Assembly: GCA_023213315.1 (NCBI GenBank)
Contig: JAKCPI010002728.1
Location: 159,634 to 223,633, forward strand
DNA length: 64,000 bases
From: Euborellia annulipes
Taxonomy: Eukaryota > Arthropoda > Insecta > Dermaptera > Anisolabididae
Reading direction: 5' to 3'
The position numbers and the translations under genes are program-made. This document shows, piece by piece, positions 56,460 to 64,000 of the stretch. The notes below the pieces were generated by a model. The model was not told where the DNA came from, searched no databases, and worked only from the letters and a program-made list of their open reading frames with translations. The first letter of the stretch is position 1. Every line of letters begins with the position of its first letter.

Positions 56460-57455
56460 TTGTTTCTCAGCCTGAATATTACCATTTAAGTGCTCGGACA
56501 GTAGCAAAACAAACAAACTTCCACATTGGTGTTTTGTTTGTTTTCAAAGTTTAAAATTGAAATATCTCAGAACTATATATTCGTGGGCTAGCACTATCTG
56601 CGCCCGACCGCTTCAATTTTAATCTTTGACTACGCCTATGATTACATGATTCTTTCTAAACCCGACAATTCCTAGAGGGAGACAACCACCAACAGGAGCT
56701 GGAGGATCAAAGACCTGGAATGGAAGATCAAAAGCAATCGATTATGGATTATTTATAACTCTTTTTAGAAAATTATCTATGAAACATTAATGTCCTATTT
56801 TTGATTCGTATAGATTCGAATTCGAATAGAGAAATAATGTAAGAAATAAATGATTGCAACTAAATCCACTCAAATAAATACGAAGTGTTTAAGACTTAAT
56901 GAGTTTGCTCATTTAATTTATAATCTAACAATATTGAAATATTTACGTACTTCGAGATTATTATCATCAATTTTTTACTGAATGGCACATGACCTTGAAT
57001 CCCACGCAATCGCTACCTATGTCAGAATATTATGTTATTCTATTTGTGTGAATGAGAAAGTCTCCCTCCCCTTCCTCCTTTTTCACTTGTCAAACAGTCA
57101 GTTAGTCACCAACAAAGAAAATTAATTAAAATTTTTTTTCTAATATTTCTTTGAATCCTTTATTTTCTCCATCTGAGCATTTTCAATTAACTTTATCTCT
57201 TTTAAGAGTTGATTTTTTGGTTTCCCCTTTGAATACCTATCAAAGTGTTCAGTTAAAGAATATCAATTCGAATAGAGGAAAGTAGCCGATTATAGGATAC
57301 TTTTTATTTTAACTATATAAAAAAATACTAGCAACATGATTTTTGGCTATATTTTGATTTCTAAACACAATTCAGTTAGCTATGTACTACTCTAAACAAT
57401 CTAGAAGCAATATTTCAATCACGTTAATTTTTTTTTTTTTTTTTTTTTTAATCTT
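56460..57455. other. AT-rich stretch, nothing recognised
   Basis: GACTACGCCTATGATTACATG near 56628 resembles a hAT-type right end without a visible partner. No gene. Confidence 0.35.
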
Positions 57456-57460
57456 AAAGT

Positions 57461-57640
57461 CAGGGGAGTGGGTTCAGATCCCAGGCAGTCCAATGAATGT
57501 TTATTTAAATCATTTGGGTACAAAATGGTATAAATAAATATGCCTGAATTCCCTCATATATATATCGTAAATAATATTTGTATCATTTAAAAAAGTCGAA
57601 TATGGCCTAAGATGCTGAAAAAAATCTTTGCGTATTACCC
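57461..57640 (+). mobile_element. S2 SINE copy
   Basis: Contains GTGGGTTCAGATCCCAGGCA (B-box region), TAAATCATTTGGGTACAAAATGG and TCGAATATGGCCTAAGATGC. It is more diverged than S1 and has no clear tail. It starts after a T tract at 57428-57449. Confidence 0.72.
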
Positions 57641-57644
57641 GAGT

Positions 57645-58085
57645 CAAAAAAAAAATTCTAGTTTTAAGCTCAGAAGCCTCAAATCCTTTGATATTTTATT
57701 TGCCGCTCAGAAAGTAATTCTACTTTAACTCTCAAAACCCTCTCATTGAAGACTATGAGGTTTAAATATGAATTTCCGATTGATTTGAAATCCTAACTAT
57801 AACCTCGAAACTCTCATTTAAGGTTTTTGAGGTTCAAACCAGTATAGAATAATTTCTATATGGAATGAAGTTTTTGAGGGCCAATTGAAGATTCTGCAGT
57901 TCTGATTTAATCCTCAAAGTTGTAAAACCGTCCGTAATAGGATTTTGAGGTACAAACTGGGATTACTTTCTATGTTGAATTCAATCTTGAAAAAATTAAA
58001 CTGGCCCTCGAAAATCTCACTGAAGATTTTGCTGTTTAAATAGAAATTTATGTTTTGACTCCGACAGTCTCTCAAAAATATTTTT
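57645..58085. repeat. Diverged tandem repeat, period roughly 100 bp
   Basis: CCTCAAA / CTCTCATTGAAGACTATGAGG / ACTCTCATTTAAGGTTTTTGAGG / GGATTTTGAGGTACAAACTGG blocks recur about every 90-110 bases, four to five times, with much divergence. Function unknown. Confidence 0.5.
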
Positions 58086-58584
58086 ATATAAATTTATTAT
58101 TATCCAGCCCTATATTAAAAATATGATTTTATTTATAATTTTATCTGGAAATATCTCAGTATCTATTATATTTATAAGGCTTTATTCTTTTCTAGAATTC
58201 TTTTATTGAATCCTCGAGAGAGCTTTTTTCCTCTTTTTTTCTTATACGTATGATATTGGTATCGATTTAGTATTAGCCCTTTTAGAATAGATTTTGATTC
58301 CTATTCTGCGGAATTCCGTTCATTCGGGATTTGATTATAATGATTATCTTTAAAATGACCACAAAGCACTCGGCTCATTTGATGAGGCTTACCCTAAAGA
58401 GGCCTTTTAAGAACCAAACTTAGATGTTTTATGCTTTAATTCGTCAATGGTTTGAGTTTATGAGAATAGCTCCCTTTAAGGTGAAATAAAAGTTCAAATT
58501 TCTTTAGTATAATTTTATGAGAAAATAATTAATTTTATTAACTGATCTTAATATGAGACAAAAAATTAAATAAAGACAAGTTCT

Positions 58585-58915
58585 AAAAAATCTGGTGTGT
58601 ATTAACGCACAGCACACAAAATTCTCTTATTTTCGATAATCAAAAGTTGTGTGCTTGCCATACCAGATTTTTTGTGTCGACATATATTTGATTTCTGCCA
58701 AAATCATAGAATTCAAGACGTAAAATTTATTATTTATTTATTTCTTTTAAATTTCCTATAAAGCATAAGAGTAAAGTGGGCTTCAAACAATTTTGAGAGA
58801 ATATACATTTTAAAGAGCATCTAAAATTTCATTGATGTATAAATTTTAATCTTAGATAGAATTGAAGATGTAAAATTTATTAATATAAACATGGAGAAAA
58901 TAATTATATTTTGTT
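58585..58915 (+). repeat. R1 repeat copy m, truncated
   Basis: Starts AAAAAATCTGGTGTGTATTA with a degraded 5' hairpin and continues to CATCTAAAATTTCATTGATG. It then repeats an R1 head piece (GATGTAAAATTTATTAATAT) and joins a Helitron-like end. Confidence 0.75.
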
Positions 58916-58959
58916 GGTCCAGGGGGACGAAGGCCGCCGAAGGTGGGTGGCGCGGCTAG
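58916..58959 (+). mobile_element. Helitron-like 3' end
   Basis: GGTCCAGGGGGACGAAGGCC, GCCGAAGGTGGGTGGCGCGG then CTAG and T resembles the 3' ends of the two Helitrons (GGTCCAGGGG ... CTAGT), with a degraded hairpin. It follows R1-type sequence directly. Confidence 0.5.
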
Positions 58960-58964
58960 TTACA

Positions 58965-59612
58965 TTCTTAATATTTTTTAAATCCTAATTTAATTTTTAT
59001 GTGTCCTGTTTTTCGATTGAAACAAACCACTGCAGAAGAAGAAAAGTTTAGAGGTCTACTGTTAAGAGAGTTCTCAACATCCCAAAGGACTTGGAAGGTC
59101 TTAGTGACGAACTACAACTCAAGAAATTCAATCCTAAGGTTTATTTGAGTTGAAACATGTTTATGCATACAAACACCTGGGCAAACAAACAGAAGATCCC
59201 TTTCACAGATTTCGTATCGACCCGATTTAGACATAAATTAACTTTATAATCCCTTCATTTCTGCCTAGATATAGCTACATGGATATTGAACAATTTTATT
59301 GCATTATCTAAGGCTGATTGGTTCGCCAGTCGTGATAAAATTTATTTAATTTATTTTGATTAATAATTCATTTAAATAAATGAAGGATAACTTACATAAA
59401 ATAATATTTTACGTTTTTATGGTTCAACATGGTAGCGGGTAAAATAATAGGATATTTTGACACGAGCCCTCCATCAAATCATATTTTAGTACTGAAAATG
59501 ACTGGGCGTGTCAGTCGAAATATTTGCAAAATAAAATGATTTTTGAGTGGGCTGGTGTATTATTCTCGAGATATTCGTTATATATTTCGTCCAGTGATAA
59601 TTTTTCAAAGTA
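58965..59612. other. Unassigned stretch
   Basis: The 59035-59230 part is of moderate complexity (CAACATCCCAAAGGACTTGG; AACACCTGGGCAAACAAACAG). No repeat, motif cluster or frame that I can support. Confidence 0.3.
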
Positions 59613-59829
59613 ACATATTATCAGTGGCGTAGTGAGCTTAACGCGCGCCCGGGGCACAATACCTTTTAAGCGCCCCCCCCCCCCATTCGAAAACCATATA
59701 ATATTATATGTAGAATATACAAAATTATTATGGGGGCGGTATAACTCGCCGAAAATTTTCTCACCCAAAGCAAAATCTCGCCTAAAACAAACTCGCCGAA
59801 AATCCGGAAAGTTCCAAAATAAAATATTT

Positions 59830-59930
59830 TTAAAAATCTGGTGTGACTGTCCCACCAGATTTTTTGTGTCGACATACGTATATATAGTTTCCGTCGATAT
59901 ATTAGAAGATGAAATGAAATTTATAAGCAG
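59830..59930 (+). repeat. R1 head (left arm)
   Basis: AAAAATCTGGTGTGACTGTC is directly joined to CCACCAGATTTTTTGTGTCG, so the hairpin loop arms are deleted. It continues to GAAATTTATAAGC, where the SINE begins. Confidence 0.82.
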
Positions 59931-59934
59931 GGCT

Positions 59935-60215
59935 CGGGCCCTCGGGCTTGGTCTAGTGGCTAGAGTGCTGGCCTTCTAAACCAAGGGTCAGGGGTTAGGA
60001 CCCCTGGCAGTCCGATGATTTTATCTAAGCCATTTGGATACCAAATGGCTTAAATAAGAATGCCTGGACCCCAAATATATATATTATTAATTAATATAAC
60101 CGTTATCGTCAAAGTCTTATATGGCCTAAGTTGCCGAAACGACTGTGTGCATGTGTGTGTGAGTGTGAGTAGGAATGAGAAAAAAGTGTGAGTGTTTTTT
60201 TTTTTATTAAAAAAA
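59935..60215 (+). mobile_element. S1 SINE copy with a diverged, more tRNA-like head
   Basis: GGGCTTGGTCTAGTGGCTAG (A box) and GGGGTTAGGACCCCTGGCAG (altered B box), then the S1 body, TG-rich tail and mixed T/A tail. No target duplication is clear. Confidence 0.85.
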
Positions 60216-60309
60216 AAAGTACTAATAAAACCTCAAATTATGCATTTAAAAAGGCCGAAATATAAATAAATAAATAAATAAATCTATTACGACCCGCTTC
60301 AAAAATCAA

Positions 60310-60660
60310 AAATATTCTGTGTGTGTGTGTTCAATTTTAAGCATGAAGGAATTGAGCTAGGAAGATGAAATTTTATATTTAAGTTAGGCGCCGCCCTAGG
60401 GCGTAAAATAAGCTTTTAATTAAAATCGGCCAAAGAATTTCGATGTACTTTTTCAGTTTTTTTCGATTTTCTCAAAATTCGTTCCAAAGATTTTGATTAA
60501 AATTCAAAAATCAATTATTTTTTAGATGTTCCTTAAAATGTATATTCTCATTTTGCTTTTGAAATCTTATGAAGACCACTTAACCCTTTTAGTTCATAAG
60601 AAAGATTGAAGCCAGGAATATAAATAGATATTTTCCCATATTTATAAATTTCAAAACATC
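60310..60660 (-). repeat. R1 copy o, main part
   Basis: Minus-strand R1 from GTGTTCAATTTTAAGCATGA through the body to CCATATTTATAAATTTC. It continues after the 60669-63607 insertion at 63608-63735 with the 5' hairpin. One copy, interrupted. Confidence 0.86.
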
Positions 60661-60668
60661 GTCTAATA

Positions 60669-60884
60669 CAGTGGTTTCCAAACTTTATGTTACCACGCCT
60701 CCCTTAAAAATAATTAATCTTATGACGCCCCCCCCCCCCATTTTTAAAATATTTTATTTATTCATATTTATATTAAAACTAGCAATCATTTGGAAAATTG
60801 GTTCTGGGGGCCAATATTCGCGCCTCTCCTTAGACTAGACCGCGTCTCCCTAGGGAGGTGAGCCTCACAGTTTGGAAAAAGCTG
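60669..60884. mobile_element. hAT MITE, CAGTGGTTTCCAAAC family, copy 1
   Basis: Begins CAGTGGTTTCCAAACTTTAT and ends ACAGTTTGGAAAAAGCTG. Its inner flank (GTATAAGG) does not duplicate its outer flank GTCTAATA at 60661-60668. The family terminus is like that of many animal hAT MITEs. Confidence 0.85.
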
Positions 60885-60928
60885 GTATAAGGGTATTTTA
60901 TGGCTGGTGGAATTTGTATTAGGATTGC

Positions 60929-61120
60929 AAGTTAGAAGAAAACGCAACCAGAATTTTTCTTTAAAAATAGTATATTTTAACAGCTTACTTTTCGGCCTTG
61001 GTAAAAGCCATCCTCGCATGACCACTAACAGCTCAGAGGATGGCTTTGACCAAAGCCGAAATGCCAGCTGTTAAAATATATTTTTAAAGAAAACATTCCG
61101 GTTGCGTTTTCTTCTAACTT
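60929..61120. mobile_element. Fold-back element with GAAGATGGC/GCCGAAA-type core
   Basis: AAGTTAGAAGAAAACGCAAC at the left pairs with GTTGCGTTTTCTTCTAACTT at the right. Inside, TATTTTAACAGC pairs with GCTGTTAAAATATA. The centre holds GATGGCTTTGACCAAAGCCG followed by AAAT, and an inverted relative of the same motif. Confidence 0.86.
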
Positions 61121-61155
61121 TCATTCCTGAAGAAAAATATTTTTCTCAAATCTTA

Positions 61156-61405
61156 TTTTCACCCCCTAGGGGGGTGTTTAATTTAAATATAAAATTTCAA
61201 CCTCCTAGTTCAATTCCTTCATGTTTTAAATTGAACCCAAACAGACACACAGACAGACCATGTCGTGAAAACCACTTTTTTGGATTCAAGGGATCTCAGA
61301 ACGTGTATATCCATCAAAATCTCGACATCGAATTTTTGACATGAATCCAATACTTTCTCTCTATATATATGTATATTAACTTATACATATGGGTAAGAGA
61401 AAGTA
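61156..61405 (+). repeat. R1 3'-half fragment
   Basis: From TTTTCACCCCCTAGGGGGGT through GACAGACCATGTCGTG and CATCAAAATCTCGACATCGA to GGGTAAGAGAAAGTA. The 80-codon frame over it is shared with other R1 copies. Confidence 0.88.
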
Positions 61406-61409
61406 AAAA

Positions 61410-62690
61410 TTCAAATCCGAATTGAGATTAGTCCTATATACAAAAAGATGCGATAACTCACCCCAGGAAAATTCTAAGTGGACTAATCATTTCTTACTTT
61501 TCTACCTAATGAAAAAAATCCCTACAAAATTCTGCAAGGGATTCGATGGGTTCCTAAGTTACCAAGTGTTATTATTATCTGCTTATGAGAGTTTCGAAAT
61601 CTTCAAAAATTAATTCCGCCCCAGTAATACGAAATTTTAGAATGACATTAAAATGTTTCTATCCTACTATACTATTTGCTAAATATTGAATATAATTTAA
61701 TTTTTTTTTAACTCAAACGGAATGCACTTATTTTTTAGTAAAAGTATTAAAAAACATTAATATCTTTGTGCATTATAGGGGATGGGGCATTAACCCCCCT
61801 GGTTAATGCCTTCATAGCCCCCCCCCCCCTTAAGGAAATGCGAGCCTTCACCGCGAAATAATTTGAATACATTTATAAATAATTATTTTAATTTTAATTT
61901 GAAATTATTTTATTTTAATTTTCAATCCTTAATCCACCCACCCCTGTGTAAAAGTATAATAAGGAAATTTGATTTACAAAAATATAGGCCACATAGAAAG
62001 AGAAAGAATGTGTGTGTGAGTGTTGAGTGTGAATGAGAAAAAAGTGTATTTAAAAAAAAATAAAAAATAAAAAACTAATTTTGTTTTCAATGACACCTAC
62101 ACTCCCCCTCCCCCTTTCAACATCTTATATTCTCCCTCTACCCTTAGTGAAATACAAAATATTTAATTTCATATTCAAAAGAATCGTTTTTCGCAGTCAA
62201 ATTATTTGTTTCTATCATTTTTTTTTTCATCGATAAAATGTATAATAATTACCTTTAATAAGACTCTCAAGAGGGTGTGTTGGCTGACGGTGAGGTTAGG
62301 GTGGGTTACACTATATTAATTATTCACTTTGATTCACTTTAAACACAAAAAAGATAGCAGCGCCTGCCAGCAGGCCACGCTCTCGACTGAACGAGATAAA
62401 CTTGTCTCTTCTCTCTTATTATAGGAATAAATAGATGAAAATAACAATTCCCTTTTTATTAAAAGTAAAAAAATACCTTTTGCTCTAATCTAACTATATT
62501 TAGAGCTGTAAAAGAATGTCAACAAGTGATTTGGAATATTCCAAGGCCTTTCTTAAATAATCAACCCTTCATCTCATCCCTTAATATTATAAAATAATAA
62601 TCAACGCTATTTTTTGAATGTTTAATATTTATTTGGCTTCGATTTAGCTAAAAAAAAATTTAAAAAACATTTTTTTCAATTTTTCAACCC
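61410..62690. other. Mostly unassigned; SINE-tail-like piece and a small island
   Basis: 61985-62055 (GTGTGTGTGAGTGTTGAGTG, GAATGAGAAAAAAGTGTA) looks like an S1 tail. 62270-62420 has balanced composition (GGCTGACGGTGAGGTTAGGG; CGCCTGCCAGCAGGCC). No gene is visible. Confidence 0.35.
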
Positions 62691-62692
62691 CT

Positions 62693-63230
62693 AATCCATT
62701 TTTTTTTTTTTAACAACTCTCACATTAACACACACATTCACACAGTCTTTTCGGCAACTTAGGCCTTATAAGACTTTTTACGATAACCGTTATTAATAAT
62801 ATATATATTATTAATATTGTTTTTTTTATATTATTTTGATATATCGTCGTCGCCTGCAACACGTAGTGGCCTATCTCAATTTCTATCATTTTTCAGGAGA
62901 GCTTTTTATAGTTCGTGTTGTTATATTAAATGTATAGATACGCAAAACCAAAAATCCTAAATAATACGAAAAAACATGGAAATACAGATTCGTCACTTTG
63001 TGATAATGTAAAGAACGCCAGGACACGGCCATACCCGTGTATCTCAATTTTTAATTTTTTTGAGATACGTCACTACGTGATGCAAGCGACGATATGTATA
63101 TTTTGTAAAAATTTTAGCCCAATGGCAGTTGGCTAGACGGGCAGATGAAAAAAAAAAGATTATTTATATGTTGGGGTCCAGGCATTCTTATTTAAGCCAT
63201 TTGAAATCCAATCGTAATAAATAAAATCCG
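62693..63230 (-). mobile_element. S1 SINE, minus strand, split by a MITE
   Basis: The minus-strand tail lies at 62693-62835 (T tract, CACACATTCACACAGTCTTTTCGGCAACTT). The body resumes at about 63165-63210 (GGGGTCCAGGCATTCTTATTTAAGCC). The head with A and B boxes is missing or degraded after 63210. Confidence 0.78.
62841..63095. mobile_element. TIR MITE inside the minus-strand SINE
   Basis: ATATCGTCGTCGCCTGCAAC at the left and ATGCAAGCGACGATAT at the right, with ACGTAGTGGCCTATCTCA against TGAGATACGTCACTACGT, form imperfect inverted ends of about 35 bp. The exact insertion edges are unsure. Confidence 0.7.
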
Positions 63231-63282
63231 CCTTTGGGTTTTACACATAGGATAATTTTCTAGAATGAGTCTTACTTTAGGC

Positions 63283-63607
63283 CAGTGGTTTCCAAACTTT
63301 GTTACAACGCCTCCTTTAAAAATATTTAATCGTATGACGCCCCCTACCCCACACATTTAATAAAATAATACAAAAACAAAAATTTTTAATACTAAAAAAT
63401 ATAAATTTATATAAAAATATTTTTTTTATTTATTCATATTTTTTAATTAAGGAAAACCTCCGTCCCAGAATCTTCTAAATTTAATTATTTTATTTATAAA
63501 ACTAGCAATCATTTGGAAAATTGATCTTGGTGGCCAATATTCGCGCCTCCCCTTAGACTAGCCCGCGCCTCCCTGGGGAGGCGCGCCTCACAGTTTGGAA
63601 AACTCTG
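63283..63607. mobile_element. hAT MITE, CAGTGGTTTCCAAAC family, copy 2
   Basis: Begins CAGTGGTTTCCAAACTTTGT and ends CACAGTTTGGAAAACTCTG, same orientation as copy 1. The outer flank is GTCTAATA at 63608-63615, identical to the left outer flank of copy 1. Its own left flank is CTTTAGGC. Confidence 0.88.
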
Positions 63608-64000
63608 GTCTAATATATCGACGCTTTATATACGTATGATGACACAAAAAATCTGGTGTGACAAGTACAGAACAGTACCTTTGGTAAGAGAAAGTTTTCT
63701 GCTGTGCGACAGTCACACCAGATTTTTAAAAATATTTTATTTTGGAACTTTTCGGGTTTTCGGCCATTTTTTTTCGGCGATTTTTTTTTTCGTCGAGATT
63801 TTGCTTTCGGCTAGAAAATTTTCGGTGCGCTTTTTTTCGGTGACTTTTTTCGCCGACTTTTTTCGGCGAGAATTATTATATTACACTGGCACTACATTTA
63901 AAATATATTTTCCAGAAATCAATTATAATAAAAATAAAAATTATCCAGCAATTTTTTTTTGTTTTGCGGACCATTTGGCGCCCCTTTGTGAGCGGCGCCC

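Larger units (their letters stand above)
59732..63870. mobile_element. Long-TIR insertion with GCCGAAAA-repeat ends and R1 arms
   Basis: Bounded by a perfect AATTATTAT (9 bp) at 59723-59731 and 63871-63879. The left arm 59732-59930 and right arm 63608-63870 are inverted: ACTCGCCGAAAATTTTC-type repeats, GAAAGTTCCAAAATAAAATA, then the R1 head with TCTGGTGTGACTG. The R1 head therefore lies inside each arm. The left tip has GGGGGCGGTATAA not mirrored at the right. The interior holds an S1 SINE, R1 pieces and the hAT-bounded block. Confidence 0.75.
59622..64000 (-). mobile_element. hAT MITE of the 13734-14007 family, split by a 4.1 kb insertion, running off the window
   Basis: The left part, 59622-59731, begins CAGTGGCGTAGTGAGCTTAA and matches the reverse complement of the 13.7 kb element up to AATTATTAT. 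The right part restarts at 63871 with the same AATTATTAT, then ATTACACTGGCACTACATTT, and continues through GCGGACCATTTGGCGCCCC to the window edge, so its right TIR is not visible. The upstream octamer is CATATTAT. Confidence 0.88.

Overview
This window looks like non-coding DNA from a metazoan nuclear genome. It is very AT-rich, dense in homopolymer tracts, has no compact gene order, and is full of eukaryotic transposable elements: tRNA-derived SINEs with poly(A) tails, hAT-, Tc1/mariner- and Transib-type terminal-inverted-repeat (TIR) elements, Helitrons, and a LINE 3' fragment. The repeat style is compatible with an arthropod, and I suspect a copepod such as a sea louse. That is an impression, not something the sequence proves. 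No complete protein-coding gene can be supported. Almost all open frames are chance frames in repeats or in GC-richer islands.

Names used here. R1 is a repeat of about 650 bp with a 5' hairpin, a CA/CCCA microsatellite and a 3' hairpin; about 20 copies or pieces occur. S1 is a tRNA-derived SINE of about 275 bp, and S2 is a diverged relative. M1 is a palindromic element of about 230 bp with TA target sites.

Layout. 1-5.2 kb: R1, S1 and tRNA-like pieces. 5.2-5.8 kb: a GC-rich island. 6.5-14.1 kb: four hAT-type MITEs (one nested pair), two M1 copies, and a regulatory-looking island at 10.3 kb. 15.6-21.7 kb: R1 copies around single-copy-looking islands at 17.7-18.9 and 20.6-21.1 kb. 22.2-23.3 kb: a GC- and GA/CT-rich block resembling a promoter or first exon, followed on the minus strand by a possible terminal coding exon at 23.57-23.79 kb. 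24.6-32.3 kb: large fold-back elements, SINEs and R1 copies. 34.1-36.7 kb: a cluster of palindromic MITEs. 37-39.9 kb: islands and R1. 40.7-42.2 kb: a LINE remnant and a Helitron. 44.6-47.8 kb: an S1 SINE split by a Transib-like element that itself holds a Helitron. 48.8-55 kb: R1 copies split by SINE, hAT and a 1.7 kb TA-flanked element. 59.6 kb to the end: a hAT MITE split by a 4.1 kb insertion, which contains a 2.9 kb block bounded by two hAT MITEs with one shared 8-bp target duplication.

The strongest results are the insertion events with readable target-site duplications, which give a relative history of the region. The most notable are the Transib-like element, whose ends resemble V(D)J recombination signals, and the apparent composite hAT transposition near the right edge. 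The single-copy islands could be regulatory DNA in an intron or intergenic space of a developmental gene. That is inference only and would need cross-species alignment.
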